A stretch of DNA of 64,000 nt from Nepenthes gracilis (Eukaryota > Streptophyta > Magnoliopsida > Caryophyllales > Nepenthaceae): contig BSYO01000028.1 in assembly GCA_033239525.1 (NCBI GenBank), forward strand, positions 13,137,597-13,201,596, in the 5' to 3' direction. The notes beneath the pieces are model-generated. The model was not told where the DNA came from. It ran no database searches and was given only the letters and a program-made list of their open reading frames with translations. Below, piece after piece: positions 11,263 through 24,566 of the stretch. A program made the position numbers and the translations under genes. Position 1 is the stretch's first letter. The number at the start of each line of letters is the position of its first letter.

Positions 11263-14200
11263 ATGCTCAGGGTTCGTCAAGCGGCGGAGAGGGCCAGCCG
11301 CGATCCGAACCGCATCAGGGTAGTGGCCGTTTCTAAAACAAAGCCCGTCTCTCTAATCCGGCAAGTCTACGATGCCGGGCACCTCTGTTTCGGCGAGAAC
11401 TACGTCCAGGAAATTATAGAAAAGGCTCCGCAGGTCCTTTTTTCCTCTCTCCTCTATGACTATCTATAGAATCGGCTGATTAGCCTTTGATTGTCTCATT
11501 GGATTTAATTTCCTCAGATTGTTGAAAGCGTTGAGCGGCAGCCGAATCGCAAAATTTAGTCAAATTTTGATGTGAAGAGATGGAATTGATTATTTGTTTT
11601 TTCGTTTTGAATGTAATTACAGCTTCCGGAGGACATTGAATGGCATTTTATCGGTCACTTGCAGAGCAACAAAGTCAAGTCGCTTCTCGGTATGTTTGAG
11701 AAACAAAACCCCCCAAATTTCATTGTTTCTTGCTAATGGGAAATTTGGGTTTGGTTATATAAGGCAAGCTACTTTGAAGATTTCGTTCAAGGTTCATGAA
11801 TTGAGCTCGAGCCTGTCGTTTTAGGCTCGTTCAGTTTACATACCAAGTTTGAGTAGATGCTTGTTGGGTAATTTATTTCTAGTAAAGGGATCTAGTGGAA
11901 CTGGAAGCTTGCCAAATTCATTGAAGCTCAGCTTAAATTACTTAAGAGATTTAATCAACCAAACTATCAGCTGATGTATACCATTATCAAGTCCTCTAGA
12001 TTTTGATATTTCCCAATGATCTATAAATATCTAATATATCTGCTCATATTTGCTCTCAAGTACCTGCTTGCAAAAAAAATTGTCTAAAACGACCGATACT
12101 GGCCGTGCCACTCGATACAACTGATATTGATATGGCCAAGATGATATTTATATCTATGCTCCAACCTAACTTTAGGTTATATAATTGAAGAGCCGAGCAG
12201 AGTTATTCCAAGAGGAATTTGCTGATTAGTTTGGCTTGATACTGATAAATTCTCTCTGTTTAAAAGTTCTAGAACTAGGTAAAGGATGTTAGCAATCTGT
12301 TCAGAAGTTTTAGAAAAGATAACTGACTTTCTGGGCATTTTACTTTTCTTTTTTACAGCAGATCTGATCTACGCCATTGAAAAATTTTAGGAAACTTAGT
12401 CTGTGGATCCTGTAGAATCCCCAAGGGATGGTATTGTGTAGCACTCTTTCAATCTATTGGTCACTAAGAGTGTCAAATCTAAGACATGAATTACTTATTA
12501 GATGTGTTAAGTACATCCTATGTTGAGATGCAATAGAGTTTAATGTAGAAATGAATGATACAATATTATGTAATTATATTTTCTGTTAAGTACATGTTAT
12601 GTTTAGGTGCAATGGAGTTTAGTGTAGAAATGAATGATACAATAGTAAATTCATAAATTTATTTTCTGTTGCATTTTCACTTTAGTAGGGTAGTTCAAGT
12701 GGCTGATTGCATGCACATTTGTGGACTAGGAAAGGGTGTGTCAAATACTATTAATGCTGCTCCTATTCGCAATTTAATGTTTTGTGGAATGTAGTATTTT
12801 CTAACTATCATGATATGTTTCCATATCGTTAATATATTGCAATATATTGGCCTCTTATTCAAAATATCTACTATAACACCTAATATTTTGACCGACGGCC
12901 CTATCGTTTTAAAATTTTTAATATATTTTTTTTTCTTTTAATATATTTGATACTGATATATGTTATACAATATGTCTCATACTAATATAGTTGTATTCGA
13001 TACTGATGTTTTCATAAGTGATATAGACATATAAATGGTCATGATTGATCCTATAAAGTTGGAAAGTTTGTATATTTTTCAGCCAGGGATTTTCTTGGAA
13101 AGTAACTGCAACTGGGAAACAAGAGCACCCTCTGTAAAAAGAAACAGGACATGAATTACTAGACTAGTAAAACAAATATAGCTTAGATTATTCCCCTAAT
13201 TTTTCCCAATACATTATTATCCAACTTGATCGTGCTCTCCTCAAAATATGCAAATGAAGGGGATAAGCTAACACAGATGTGTGATTAAAAATAAACTAGA
13301 ACTTTGTTTGAAAGGATAATTGAAAATACAAGAATAGAATTCGGGAAATCTCTTGCCTTTGGTTGTCTTTTTAGGGAATCACTTGCCTTTGGTTATCTGC
13401 TTAAGAAATCACTCAACCTAAATATTGAGAATCACCCACAAACAGAGGACTTACTACTCTTTGTTAAGCAGGTTCCTTGCTTGAACTTTATATAAAACTT
13501 GAACTACCTAAATTACTAACTTTATTTGATTTAAATAGAATGTGGATCAGCCTAAAGGGCACTCTAGCAGTTCAGCTGAACCTAGGGAGAGGTTCCTCCT
13601 TGGGACATAATCACTATTAATTGAGGCATTGAAACTTGAAGAGCATTTGCCAGTTTCTGTGACTGTCACGACCCCAACACTAACAGGTAAAATAATCTCA
13701 AAGTTGGAATTCAATAGTCTACAAGCCTACCCTTAAGAGCAAATTTGGAAGAATCTCTATTGTTACATCTGATGATTCTAGCAGTACAAAGAATGGGTCA
13801 AGTGGGAATTAATTTGTTTAAATTTCTAAAGTAAGTTTGCTTTGTTTTAGATTTTAACACCTTCGCTGTAGAAGCACCTCTTTCCGATGCTAAGTGCAAA
13901 AGGCACGATGATGAGTAGTAACACCAACTATCACTACCACAGGACTCTAGTGATAAATCCTGCCACCTCAAACTCTTGTTTCCCCTCACATGTCATCAAG
14001 CAAGTTAGGTGTTATCTCTTATTGTGATAGAACTTTATTGCAGGTCTTGACGTTGGTTGATTAAATAAATGCAATCATCCAAATAATGATAATCTATAAA
14101 TGATTGAAACCCAATAACCATAATTAGGTCAGACATTTCATTCAAGTATAAAAACAAAATGATCAATTATAAATCCACAGCGAACACAGAAATCTGGCTG

Positions 14201-17200
14201 AACTAAGCCCTGTCCTCTGTCCTCTAGATAATATTAGGTTTTGCTTAAACCCAAAACCTCTGCAAGGAAGAGCATTTGACCAAATATCCAAATTATCACT
14301 AAATATAAACTGTACAATGTATCCATCCAATACGGCATTCCAAAATAACATACCACAACTCGTCATAAATATAAATTCAATACATAAGTTGTAAATGAAA
14401 ATCCTTAAAATCTACTAATCACAAACTAAACAAAAATCTTCATCAATCTTCCATCTACATCATATAAATTTTCATAGCTTGCTAATCTAAAAGGGTTAAA
14501 AAATATCACAAATCTTGAACCTAATGCTCGACAAGTACATGTATATGTTATACAAACGATATACAAATATATGTCCTAAAATAGATAAAAGGACAGAAAG
14601 CTATAAAATACATGCTCAAATTTGATATGTCAAACCTTTCAATAAATACATTTCAAATCATAATTTCGTTCACACATTTCATCACATATATAAATATCAA
14701 ATCATGCAAACCATACGAAATCATCAAAAGTCCAAATCATGTAATACATCTATAAAACTCAAAAGACCAAAATCATACAAATTTGAAAATTATATCAAAT
14801 CGACAAAATTTAGAAGGTCAAAACATCTCAAAATATAAAATACAATGTAGGTTAAATCTCAAAAACCAAATCATGTCAAATTGTGGGAACTAAAAACCGA
14901 TGACTCGTACACTAATTAACCAAAAGGCCAACTTTAAAGAACAAGTTACTCATATCTAAGTAACCCTAGGCCGATATGCTATTATTCAAGACTTGCAGGC
15001 CGGCCATCTATATATTATTCCCCATAAATGGGATCAAGCACCTCTTTCTTTTTTTACTCGTGGATGATAGTTGTGCTCCTCAAGTGTGCCTATATTAGGA
15101 TATGTCTAAGTATATACCGTTAATTTCTTACAATAATTCTAAAAAAATAAAGGGATAATTTTATAACAAATATATAAAACTTTTTCATCCTATGAAAAAA
15201 ATACAAATATAAAACTATTTCACTTTGTAGAAAAAGTGCAAACTCATATCAAATAACACAATAGAGCTCTCACCAAATGCTTGCATGGACTAACACATGT
15301 AAGGTCAATTGCACAATGTTTTATGACGTTTCTTCACAATAATTCCATATACAGACACAATTCTTCAAAATACTCATTTATTTGATGAAAAACAAACAAA
15401 ATCCTCAAATATTCGGTAAACCAAATAAAACATCAAAATGTTTGGTAAGAAACACATGTATGCAATAATATTTGAAACATGAATATAAAGGGTGACATGC
15501 ATGTACTGTAAAAGAATAATCATAAGTAAAATCAAAGAATTTACTAAATAGACTAAAAAACGGACTTATTGTCTTTAATATTAGATTTAGCAAATTTGAC
15601 TTGAAATAGCTCCAAAATCTCTTCCTTTCTCCTTCTCTCTCTTCTTCTTATTCCTCTTTCTCCCTTCTCTTTCTCTCTCTTTGCTCTCTTTTCCCACATG
15701 AAATGACTAAAAATTAGGCAAATGTCCCTTTAATACTAAAGTGCTGAGCGAGTGCCGATTAAGCACACACCAGGCATCATCTAAACACACAAATGCGCAT
15801 GAGCTCCATACCAGGCGCTAACATACTGCCTCAACCATGCCCCTCAGGCGTTTCTCAGGTGCACAGCTTGTGCCTCAAGCAAGCACAAGCGTGAGGATAA
15901 GCACCTATCAGGTGCTTGACCTGATTTCCCTCAATTTCAATTTTTTACAAATTTTCATTATATAATTATTTGTTGTATTAATCTAATGTATATAATAATG
16001 ATGCCATAATTCACTAATAAAAAATGGGGCATTACAAGGACTCAACAGCAGCACCCTGAGGAGTGTCTGGGTGGCTTGTGATTATGTTGTGGTTCAGGTT
16101 ATGGAGCAGAGGTCTTTTACTGCATCATAAGCTGATCTCAAGTCCTCATTGACTAAATAAATTGAGTCGTGATCTTTCATATTGTATTATACGGCATTTT
16201 TTTGTGCATTGGATTCAAAGGGATGGCATTGATTCAAAAGATTTTACATTACCTGACTTGCTGCCTGTTTCCCGATTCTGGAGGTCTACTGCATGCATCA
16301 ATTATCAGAATCATACTCAAATATCCTCTGTTCAGGGAAGACTTTAATTACTTAATGCAATCTTTACCATTATCTATCCAACTTTTAATCCTAGCCATTG
16401 AATGCATTTGAAAGCCTTTCCACTGGGAAGACCATAATAATACTCCTGTTTGATATTTATACAATGTGGCATATGTTTAACCACTATTTGTCACCATTTT
16501 GTGTTATTATCATCTCAAATATTGGGCTCCCTTATCTTCCCAAAAATTGAGATCCATTCTTATATTATGAAAGACTAAGATTGAAACAGCACGTTAAAAT
16601 ATCATCTTATTCTCCACTCTCTATCTTGTTTAAAATGATCTCAACCACTTGGAGGATAAATGAGCCTAATGTTTGGAAGTACCATAACAAACCCTTTTCT
16701 TTGTTGCCCTCTTTGAATTTATCCATGGTAGATATCTGGTTAAAGTTTTTTTTTTTTCAAATTTGCAGCTTCGGTGCCAAATCTCGCCATGATTGAGAGT
16801 GTAGATAATGAGAAGGTAAACTTTGTTTCTAAAATTGGCACTGACCCAGTTTCATACATTTGTGAGTTGGCGCTTCACCAATTCTACTCTTTTCATTGAT
16901 GCCCATAAGTTTGTGACAGCATTTTATCTAAAAGCTTGAGCCATGCCCTTCAGCTTATATCTTTGATTAAAGCTTCTACTTCTTGTGCTTTATATATTGA
17001 GGCTCATTAGCAGTCTAACAATAGCTAAACCCTATTGGATTTCCTGCATGGTTGTTTATAATTTGGATGAAAAAAATCTTTCCAGCACCTTCTCCTTTCA
17101 AGACTTACAAAAATGTCTCAGAGAGTGCCACAATCCGTTTTGTGTGCAACTCAATGAATTTTATGTAGTAGATCCTTTTAGGAGGCCTAGTAACCATAGA

Positions 17201-20200
17201 TTGTGCTTATCCAATTTTTATAGTATGGTGGTTGACTATTCAAAGACTAGTTGAACCTTTATTTTCTTTTTCGGAATCTATATCAGCAATGCAATTCATC
17301 CATACTAATAAACAAATATGCCTAATTGCCAAATACTTGTCAAAAAGCACAAGCCAATACGTAGGGTATGCTAGAATCCTTATGCTAGGTTAGTTGTTCA
17401 AAATTCTTTTTATCCCTTGCATTTTCATCTTTTTGAAAGCCCAAACTCTATGGATGAAACAATCGATATCAATCTCAATCATATCGTTATTGAATATTAT
17501 AGGCAATACATAAAAGGAAAAGGAATTTTGAGAATAATAAATTTACAAGGCCATATCGGTTGATATATATCATCTAAATATCGAGCATATTAGCGGATAC
17601 TTTAAGTATCAACTAATATGTAAAGATATATCACTGATATAGCAACTATCGCGACATTGTCGCGATATTGAAAAATGTTGATATCAAGAGCTTGATACTG
17701 ATTCATATCGGCCAATATTGTCATCTATGTCAAACTCACATTGTCGCATAAACAGTGGATCTGTTTGTGTAAAGGATGTTACCCTTTATGATCCTATGCA
17801 ATGTGGCATGCTAAATTACCATATTCAAAGAATATATTTATACTGCTAGATCAATTAATGAATGCATTTATTTTCGCCTTTTGCAGCATTCCTGAATCTA
17901 ACTCTAGCGGTAGACTTCCCACCGACACCCCCCCCCCCCATAACAAAGACTTTTTGTGGGATTCTGTGAATATATAGCAATAGTGGCAATATAATCTTCC
18001 TTTTGCAGTTTCTATTGTGACATCTTCGATCTGTGCTTGCTTTTACAAGCTCATTTACTTAGAGTTAATGGAGATTAACTTTGCCATTTCAAGAGATCCA
18101 AGAGCACGTCATTGGCATTGATAATTGTTGCTATTTACCCGCTGTGAACTGCAGATTGCAAATCATCTTCATCAGGCAGTCTCAAGCGTTGGAAGGAAGC
18201 CTTTGAAGGTTTTGGTCCAAGTGAATACCAGTGGTGAATCATGTGAGTCAATTAATTTACAGCATTCTGCTCCCCCAGAAAAAAAAAAAAAAAAAAAAAA
18301 AAAAACATTTGGGATGATTTGCTCTCGATTAGTTAGAGGAAACAAGTTCTTCTTGGGTCAAGCTAGTCCTGAGGTGCAAATTGCATTCAACTAGAAGAAG
18401 TACCAAAGAAATACCAGCTCGAACCAGAGGCGGATCTATTTTATACTGAATGGGGTCTGTTAATCCCATTGAAAAATATTAATAAAGAAGAATTATATAT
18501 CAATATGTTGATAGTTAAAACTAAAATTTTTTATTGGCCTCCATTGAAATAATTGAGATAATCTCAATAAATTTATTTATTGGTCATTGTAACATATTTA
18601 AGTCTCTTTGGATTTTTCGTTATTTTTTATCAATAATAATAATGTAATTGTTTTAAATTTGCCTTGTTAAGAAAATAGTGAAACTATAGACATGCTGAAT
18701 TTTTATAATAGTTTTTATAAAATCAATTTATGTATTCTGTCTCTCTTTAAACATTTTAATTGTTTAATTTCTTGCATATTGTCAAGATGTTCAACTCCTG
18801 ACCCCAACATTTTTATAAAAACGTCAGTTTAATTATTAATATAGTTTTTTATATTTATATATGTTTTCAGTGGGATTAATTATCCCAACCCCATTCGCTT
18901 TCATGTAGATCTGCCAATGATTTATGCTTACCTCGAAGAGTGAAAGCCAGATGTTGTTAAAGTCACCCATTTGATCCAAACTGCCTTTTTCTTCTTTGGA
19001 ACAAAATGTTGGCCCTGTGAATGCTCTCACATCATTGGTTTGAAAAGTGTTAAATGGACACAGTTTAACTCCTACATTATAAACCTTATCTTCAAATTTA
19101 AATTTAGTGAAAGAAAGCATAAATACTCCCAGACTTATTTTCAAGAATGAGGATTTAGCAATGTGATATTTGTTGGGATTCGCACAGCACAGTAGGATCT
19201 GAATCTCTCGACACCCTCGCCAACTTTGAAGTTCCCTATTTTCCCAATTGAAAGCAAGGAACAAAATCAACGATTAAACACAAGCAACCAAGCACATAAT
19301 TGCACAAGCAAATTTACATGAGAACCCTTCTCAATTAATGAAAAATCATAAACACTTTGTGTAAATAATCTCCACTATATTGAGACTTGGTTTAAAATAG
19401 CCCTCACCCTACAAGCTCCTTCACAAATACAACCTGTGTGAAGTGTCAAGATCATGATATGAGTAAGTATTAATAATAATGAAGTTAAGTATAAAACTTG
19501 ACTGAGTTTAAGGACTTACAACCAAAATTGGGTTAGACATTACATATCAAATCTGTAAGCAATGTATTCAAATATAAATACTGCGATCTCAGGAATGGCC
19601 AAACTATCTCCATTCGACTCTAATAATAATACTACACTTGCTCAATCCAAATCTTGCAAGAAGAAAAGGTATCCAATCAAAAATCTAAATATAAGAACAT
19701 TGGAAATTCATACATAATTTCATAAGGGCACTCCTACCTCAATCCAAATTGGGAAAACTCAATTTATCCTGTTCAATACATTAAATTTGAAACAAACCCA
19801 AAACACTATAATCAAAATTCCTAACTATAATCTTTCCACAGTCCTCCATCTAATTCTATAAGAATCTAATGCCCGTTTATCTAAAAGGGTTTTAAAATAT
19901 TTTAAATATGAGCCTAATACTAAGCAAAATACATATATATAACATATAAATATATTGGAGTAAAATAGGCATAATGAATAGTAAGTTATGATCATGTGCA
20001 AAAATCTAAAACATTTAATTCTCAATAAATATGTTTTCATATGAAATGCACAATATATATGAAAATACAAGACATACAAAGGCCCGTAAAAAAGTGAAAA
20101 CGTATCGAAAACCTAAAAAGCCTAAGAATTATATCGAAAACATGTGAAAGCTTAAAAACTAAGGACTAGTAACTTACACATTGACTAGTCAAAGGGCAAA

Positions 20201-22913
20201 CTTAAAAAAGCAAGTTATACTTATTTTTGATAGCCTGAAGCTAATACACTGCTATTCAAAACTCGTAGGTATACCATCTATGATACTATATAGATAGGGT
20301 TGAATGCCACTTTTTTGCACCTATGGATAATAGGTGTGATTCTTCAAACTGCATATAGTATGTTAAAATATGTCTGAATATAATCTATCCATATTGTTAT
20401 GATTTATATTTTGCCAAAATAAAAACTCTACATCACATATCACATGCCCTTAACTTATTCAATTTTGGGAAAAATTGAAATCTTGGTTCCATTTCACAAA
20501 GTAAAATTTTTGTTAAATATTTGCATAAAAACAATATGCAAAGTTAAATACTCAAATACTTCATAAGTTTCTTAATAATATCTATAAATGTAAACATAAA
20601 ACTTCAAAAAGTTTGAATTTAAGTAAAAATTGATATGCATACAACAAATATTCAAAAGGAGGCAAAAATGATGATATACATGTACATTTAAATAATAATT
20701 GAAAGAAACATTGAGATATTTCAATAATAGACTGAAAAATGGGTTTAAATATACTTATGTTAAACCAAAGATTTACCTGAACTGACACGAGATGATATTA
20801 AAATCACCTTCCTTCCTTTTCTCTTCTTTCTCTCTATTCTTTCCTCTTCCCTACAAAAATGCCTGAAAATTAGGCAAAGAGGCTTTAAATACCCAGATTG
20901 GCACATCAGCATTAATCAAGTCTGCATCAAATGCAATGCCCAATTGTCACGCCAAGCCCACGCACGAACGCAGGACATTCTCTCCAAACTATGCACATAC
21001 GCCCATTATGCGCACATCAGGTGCAAAGATTCTGCATCAAATGCATATATTGTTGCAACCCCATTAGGCATTGAATTTCATTTCTCAAAACTTGATTTTT
21101 TTTTTTTTAAAAAAAAATTCATCATATAATTATTTTAATATTTATTCAATGTATAAAAATTATGATTTTATAAATATAAATTGGAAAATCAAGTATTATG
21201 TGAAGAACAAGTTAATATTGACCCCAATAAATTAAAAACCAAATAAGAAAATATAACGAGAAAGCAAACAACCAACCGATAAAACTTTTCACAATTAAAG
21301 GTAGAACAATAAATCCAAACCTAATAAAAGATGAAAGCTCAAATTGCACCATAAACGGATGCCTAAATCTTTTCTCTTTTTTTTTTTCTCTTTCTACATG
21401 TGGCACTCTTTATGCAAAATGGGTCTCTAAATTGTCTTAAAAACCTAAACAGGGCATTTCATACCTGCACTAGCACATGTGCAGATGCTGATTTCTTGCC
21501 CTGTTGGCACGTGCGCCTATCATATGTCAGTCTCCGGCGCAACTGAAATTCACTCTCGCACACATTAAGTGAATCACTCAATAATATATCCAATGGGTGT
21601 AGTTCACAAGAGAGTAATCCAAAATTTAGCAATATTGACTATTCATGCATGAAGTGACACCCTTTTTACAGGACGGATGACTTGTTAGATATGGTCTTTT
21701 GACCCATTAGTAGTATCTTCACGAATGAATGTAGAACAATATTTGAATGTTTGTTCGGGTTTGCGAGGGGTTTGCTAGATTGGCATTACTGTATAGTACT
21801 GTTTGGTCAAAGATATGAATAAGAAGTTTTGAAAAAATTATATGAGGCCAATAAGTAAACATCGAATCATTGTGTATCTAAACCTAAATATCAACAATCT
21901 GTTTTAATAGAAAATCACTTTTATCCCAAATGAGTTAAGCTATAATCAATAAAATTCTCCTTGACAGTTGCAATATCATTCTGTTTTTCTTCTCTACCTA
22001 CAATCACAATGAACTGAATATTTTTTTGGCATTGCTGCAGCAAAATCTGGAGTCAATCCATCCGACTGCGTGGAGCTTGCAAAGCATGTTAACTTTGGTT
22101 GTCCAAATCTCAAGTTTTGTGGCTTAATGACAATCGGAATGCCCGATTTTTCATCCACTCCGGAAAATTTTCAGGCAATGATTTTCCATCTTGCATGTTC
22201 TTTGTTGATCATTTCTTATTCTTTCCTGTGAATTTCCCTTTTGTCAATCTTTTTCTAAAGTAGCTTTACGATGTTGTAGTGAATCATTCTACATAAGTTT
22301 GTTGCCTCATCTCTTTGCTTGACCTTTATTAAATTGGATAGTAGATTTACAATAATAGTAATGAAACCCTTATAATAACATAAGAAAATTTTCAAAAATA
22401 TAATCAATGAATGACAACCCATAATAAGTTAAGCGTATAATTAATAAAACTAGCAGATAAAATTTCATGTCCTCACTCGGATCAAACAATAGTCTGATAT
22501 TTACAATGCAACAGGCGCTATCAAACTGTCGAGTTGCCGTCTGTGAGGCCCTTGGTATTGCTGAGGAGCAGTGTGAGCTGTCAATGGGAATGTCCGGTGA
22601 TTTCGAGCTAGCGGTGAGTGTATTGTTCTTACCTCCATGGCCTTCTATTCTTTTTATCCTTTGTCGTATTTTCAATAGTGAGGATTTTATTATTACAAGT
22701 TGTATAATAATAATTTTGAAGACACATTAAAATAAGTCTATTTCATCTTATAATTATAATCATTTAAATTATCAAGATAAAATCTGTCCTGGTTGAAGTA
22801 TGATAGCACCAACTAATGGGCCCTGATTATGAGTTGTGCAGATAGAAATGGGAAGCACAAATGTGAGAGTTGGATCTACTATATTCGGACCAAGGCAGTA
22901 CCCAAAGAAATAG
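11263..22913 (+). CDS. Pyridoxal-phosphate homeostasis protein (YggS/PROSC family), seven exons
   Basis: Coding exons by splice consensus and family alignment: 11263-11433, 11623-11689, 16769-16815, 18155-18242, 22041-22174, 22515-22613 and 22842-22913. All phases join, giving 225 residues from this ATG. The protein binds PLP without catalysing a reaction and buffers the free cofactor. The PLP lysine sits in VVAVSKTKPVS (Lys25 from this start). Family blocks follow: CFGENYVQEI-like, WHFIGHLQSNKVK, VPNLAMIESVDNEK, KVLVQVNTSGES, FCGLMTIGMPDF, EEQCELSMGMSGDFELA and the end RVGSTIFGPRQYPKK. The usual plant start (MAAPAMDGVAVTA, ATG at 11213) is out of frame by one base with the rest, so I chose the in-frame ATG at 11263. 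An earlier in-frame ATG exists at 11101. Introns 2 (5.1 kb) and 4 (3.8 kb) hold repeats. Intron 5 looks like GC-AG. The family call is near certain; whether this copy is fully functional is not. Confidence 0.9.
13664..16036 (+). mobile_element. LTR-like dispersed repeat copy B in PROSC intron 2
   Basis: The element begins TGTCACGACCCC and ends GGGGCATTACA, near-inverted termini of the TG...CA form seen in long plant Ty3/gypsy LTRs. Flanks GTGAC and AGGAC match at three of five bases, so the duplication is weak. The interior (~14040-16030) aligns landmark by landmark with copy C at 19.4-21.2 kb: the CT-rich tract before AATTAGGCAAA, the 'actattcaa' segment, and the 'tcattatataattattt' tail. 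No internal coding region exists, so it behaves as a solo LTR. A Del/Tekay-type origin is inference. Confidence 0.55.
17455..17735. repeat. GATATC-rich dispersed repeat in PROSC intron 3
   Basis: Dense ATATCG/CGATAT words (TATCGCGACATTGTCGCGATA at its core, a partial palindrome) mark this patch. Related, more decayed patches lie at ~12090-13045 (intron 2) and ~59035-59220 (GGP intron 4), where 'attgaaaaat(a/g)tt(a/g)' and 'gatactga' words recur. It is probably a decayed MITE family; no ends could be fixed. Confidence 0.35.
18271..18307. repeat. Poly(A) run in PROSC intron 4
   Basis: About 25 uninterrupted A residues lie just downstream of exon 4, preceded by CTCCCCCAG. It could be the tail of an old retroposed sequence or simple expansion; no retroposon body was recognised before it. 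Confidence 0.4.
18890..19440. mobile_element. Retroelement-derived fragment in PROSC intron 4
   Basis: The stretch contains phrases typical of plant LTR flanks (TGTTGGGATTCGCACAGCA at ~19171, then ACACAAGCAACCAAGCACA and 'aagcaaatttacatgagaac'). It has a 144-codon reverse-strand open frame without recognisable domains, which I regard as chance. Ends and family are not determined. It abuts LTR-like copy C. Confidence 0.35.
19444..21200 (+). mobile_element. LTR-like dispersed repeat copy C in PROSC intron 4, TSD TGAAG
   Basis: A perfect 5-base direct repeat TGAAG lies at 19439-19443 and 21201-21205. The element starts TGTCAAGATC (compare TGTCACGACC in copy B) and ends AAGTATTATG (compare GGGCATTACA), so the terminal CA has decayed by transitions. 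The interior is homologous to copy B in the same orientation. It has no retroelement proteins. This is the best-bounded member of the family and supports single-LTR-type insertions into PROSC introns. Confidence 0.65.
22175..22514 (+). other. Probable GC-AG intron (PROSC intron 5)
   Basis: Exon 5 must end ...PENFQ (TTTCAG at 22174), followed by GCAATG, and exon 6 must start ALSNCRVAV after ...ATGCAACAG. No GT donor nearby keeps both the frame and the family alignment. Plants use GC donors in a small fraction of introns, usually with a strong AG|GCAAG context as here. Confidence 0.75.
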
Positions 22914-24566
22914 GCAAAGCAATATTAATGATGCTGCTGTTTATTACTAAGCTTTCATTATTTGGCAAATTGTAAAATGGCCATTGAAGATCTCCTTTGT
23001 ACATGATATTTATTGGTTGATATGATACAGAAAATGTGGCAAAATGTGCTTCTCTTGCTTTAGAGAAATGTAAGTGGGATACACACACATGGGATATGGT
23101 GTTCACCAATCCATCTATTTATTTTTTATATGGGTTTTAATAGTATGAATAAATAGATAAGATATTACGTTATTGAGAGTCTTTAAAAATAATTAAAAGA
23201 TGCCTCCTGACTGTATTGTTCAGTTTATCCATTGTTTTCTCATCGATAACACCGTGAAGCATGTAAAAGGCGGAAACCTTGATGATGAATATCTGCAATT
23301 ATTTTGGCTTGGGGATATATTTAATATTTATCTAGATTATGAAATTAGAATTTAAATTTAAAACTATAATTTAATTTTAAGTTGTTAGGATTGAAATTAG
23401 GTGGTTGAAAATTTATTTTAGGGTTATATAATGAACTATAGTTTTGAGATCAAAGTTAATAATTGATTGATTTTTAATCTATATATATAAATAAATAATA
23501 ATTGATCCAATATAAATTTTTAAATTTTTTAAGTGTGGAAGTTGATATAAATATAAATTTTAAAGAAATATATTTGTATACAAATGGTCAACTAGACAAA
23601 TCTTTAAGTAAAACTGAAATAATTAGACACCTTAAAAGAAGAAAAAAAAAAGTAAAGAATAATAAAAAAAAATTGTTGATATAAAAAGATATTTTAGTCC
23701 ATTTCCTTGCTGCAAAAGATATTTATTACAATTTAAAAAAAAAAAAAAGATATACGATGCTAATAATATATACCCCAGTTGAAAAAAACAATAAAAGGGT
23801 GATCTCAATTAAATTAAATCATTAAGAAATATTACGTGTTAAATTAAATTATTCAATTTTTATCCAATTTTATTTTCCAAATTAATTTGGGGTCCTACTT
23901 CACTTTTTTTTAAAAAAAAGTAAGATTTTATTTTTTTCATCTAAATTATTAAATTTAAAAATAAAATAATTTAAATAATTATGATTATCTAAAAAATTAA
24001 TATTAGATTAATATTGAATAGATATCAATATAATAAATAAAAAATTAAAAATATAACTATATTCAATATTTTTTATTTTTAAATCTCGACTATTAGTTTT
24101 AAATTCACTAATCTTATAAAAAATAAAAAATAAAAACCTACTTCTTTCATTTTCATTTTATATATGCTTAGTGTTCAAATGATATTAAATTTACAATAAC
24201 ATTAATTCAAACCCTAATTCGACTTCTACAATAAGCTTGCACCCGAAGAAAATCGATTCCTTTATTCTATTCAACACAATATTTTCTAAAGTAAATATAG
24301 TTTATATTAATTTTTATCATGTCATTTTATTATTTTAAAAATAACTGTTAACTTAATTATTTTAAAATAGTTAAATTTAATTTATTTTTTAAAATATATA
24401 ATTAAATTAAATTATTTATTTTTAAATAGGTAATTATAAGTAATATAAGCAATGAGAGTTTCTTCCCTTAGAAAGCAACCCCTAAAACCCATACATAAAC
24501 TATACCAATGCTTAATTACAAAATTACCCCCCAAGAATTATCAATATTATGTTCAAGGCACTTGGC
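22914..24566. other. Intergenic between tail-to-tail genes, very AT-rich
   Basis: Contains the 3' flanks of the PROSC-type gene (+) and the DUF4408 gene (-). Runs such as 'ctaaattattaaatttaaaa' (~23941) and 'ttatttttaaataggtaatt' (~24416) resemble the fold-back family at 8.4 and 55.1 kb. No coding region is seen. Confidence 0.45.

Noticed and set aside
18836..19270. 144-codon reverse-strand frame in PROSC intron 4
   Set aside because: No recognisable domain, and it lies in a retroelement-like fragment.
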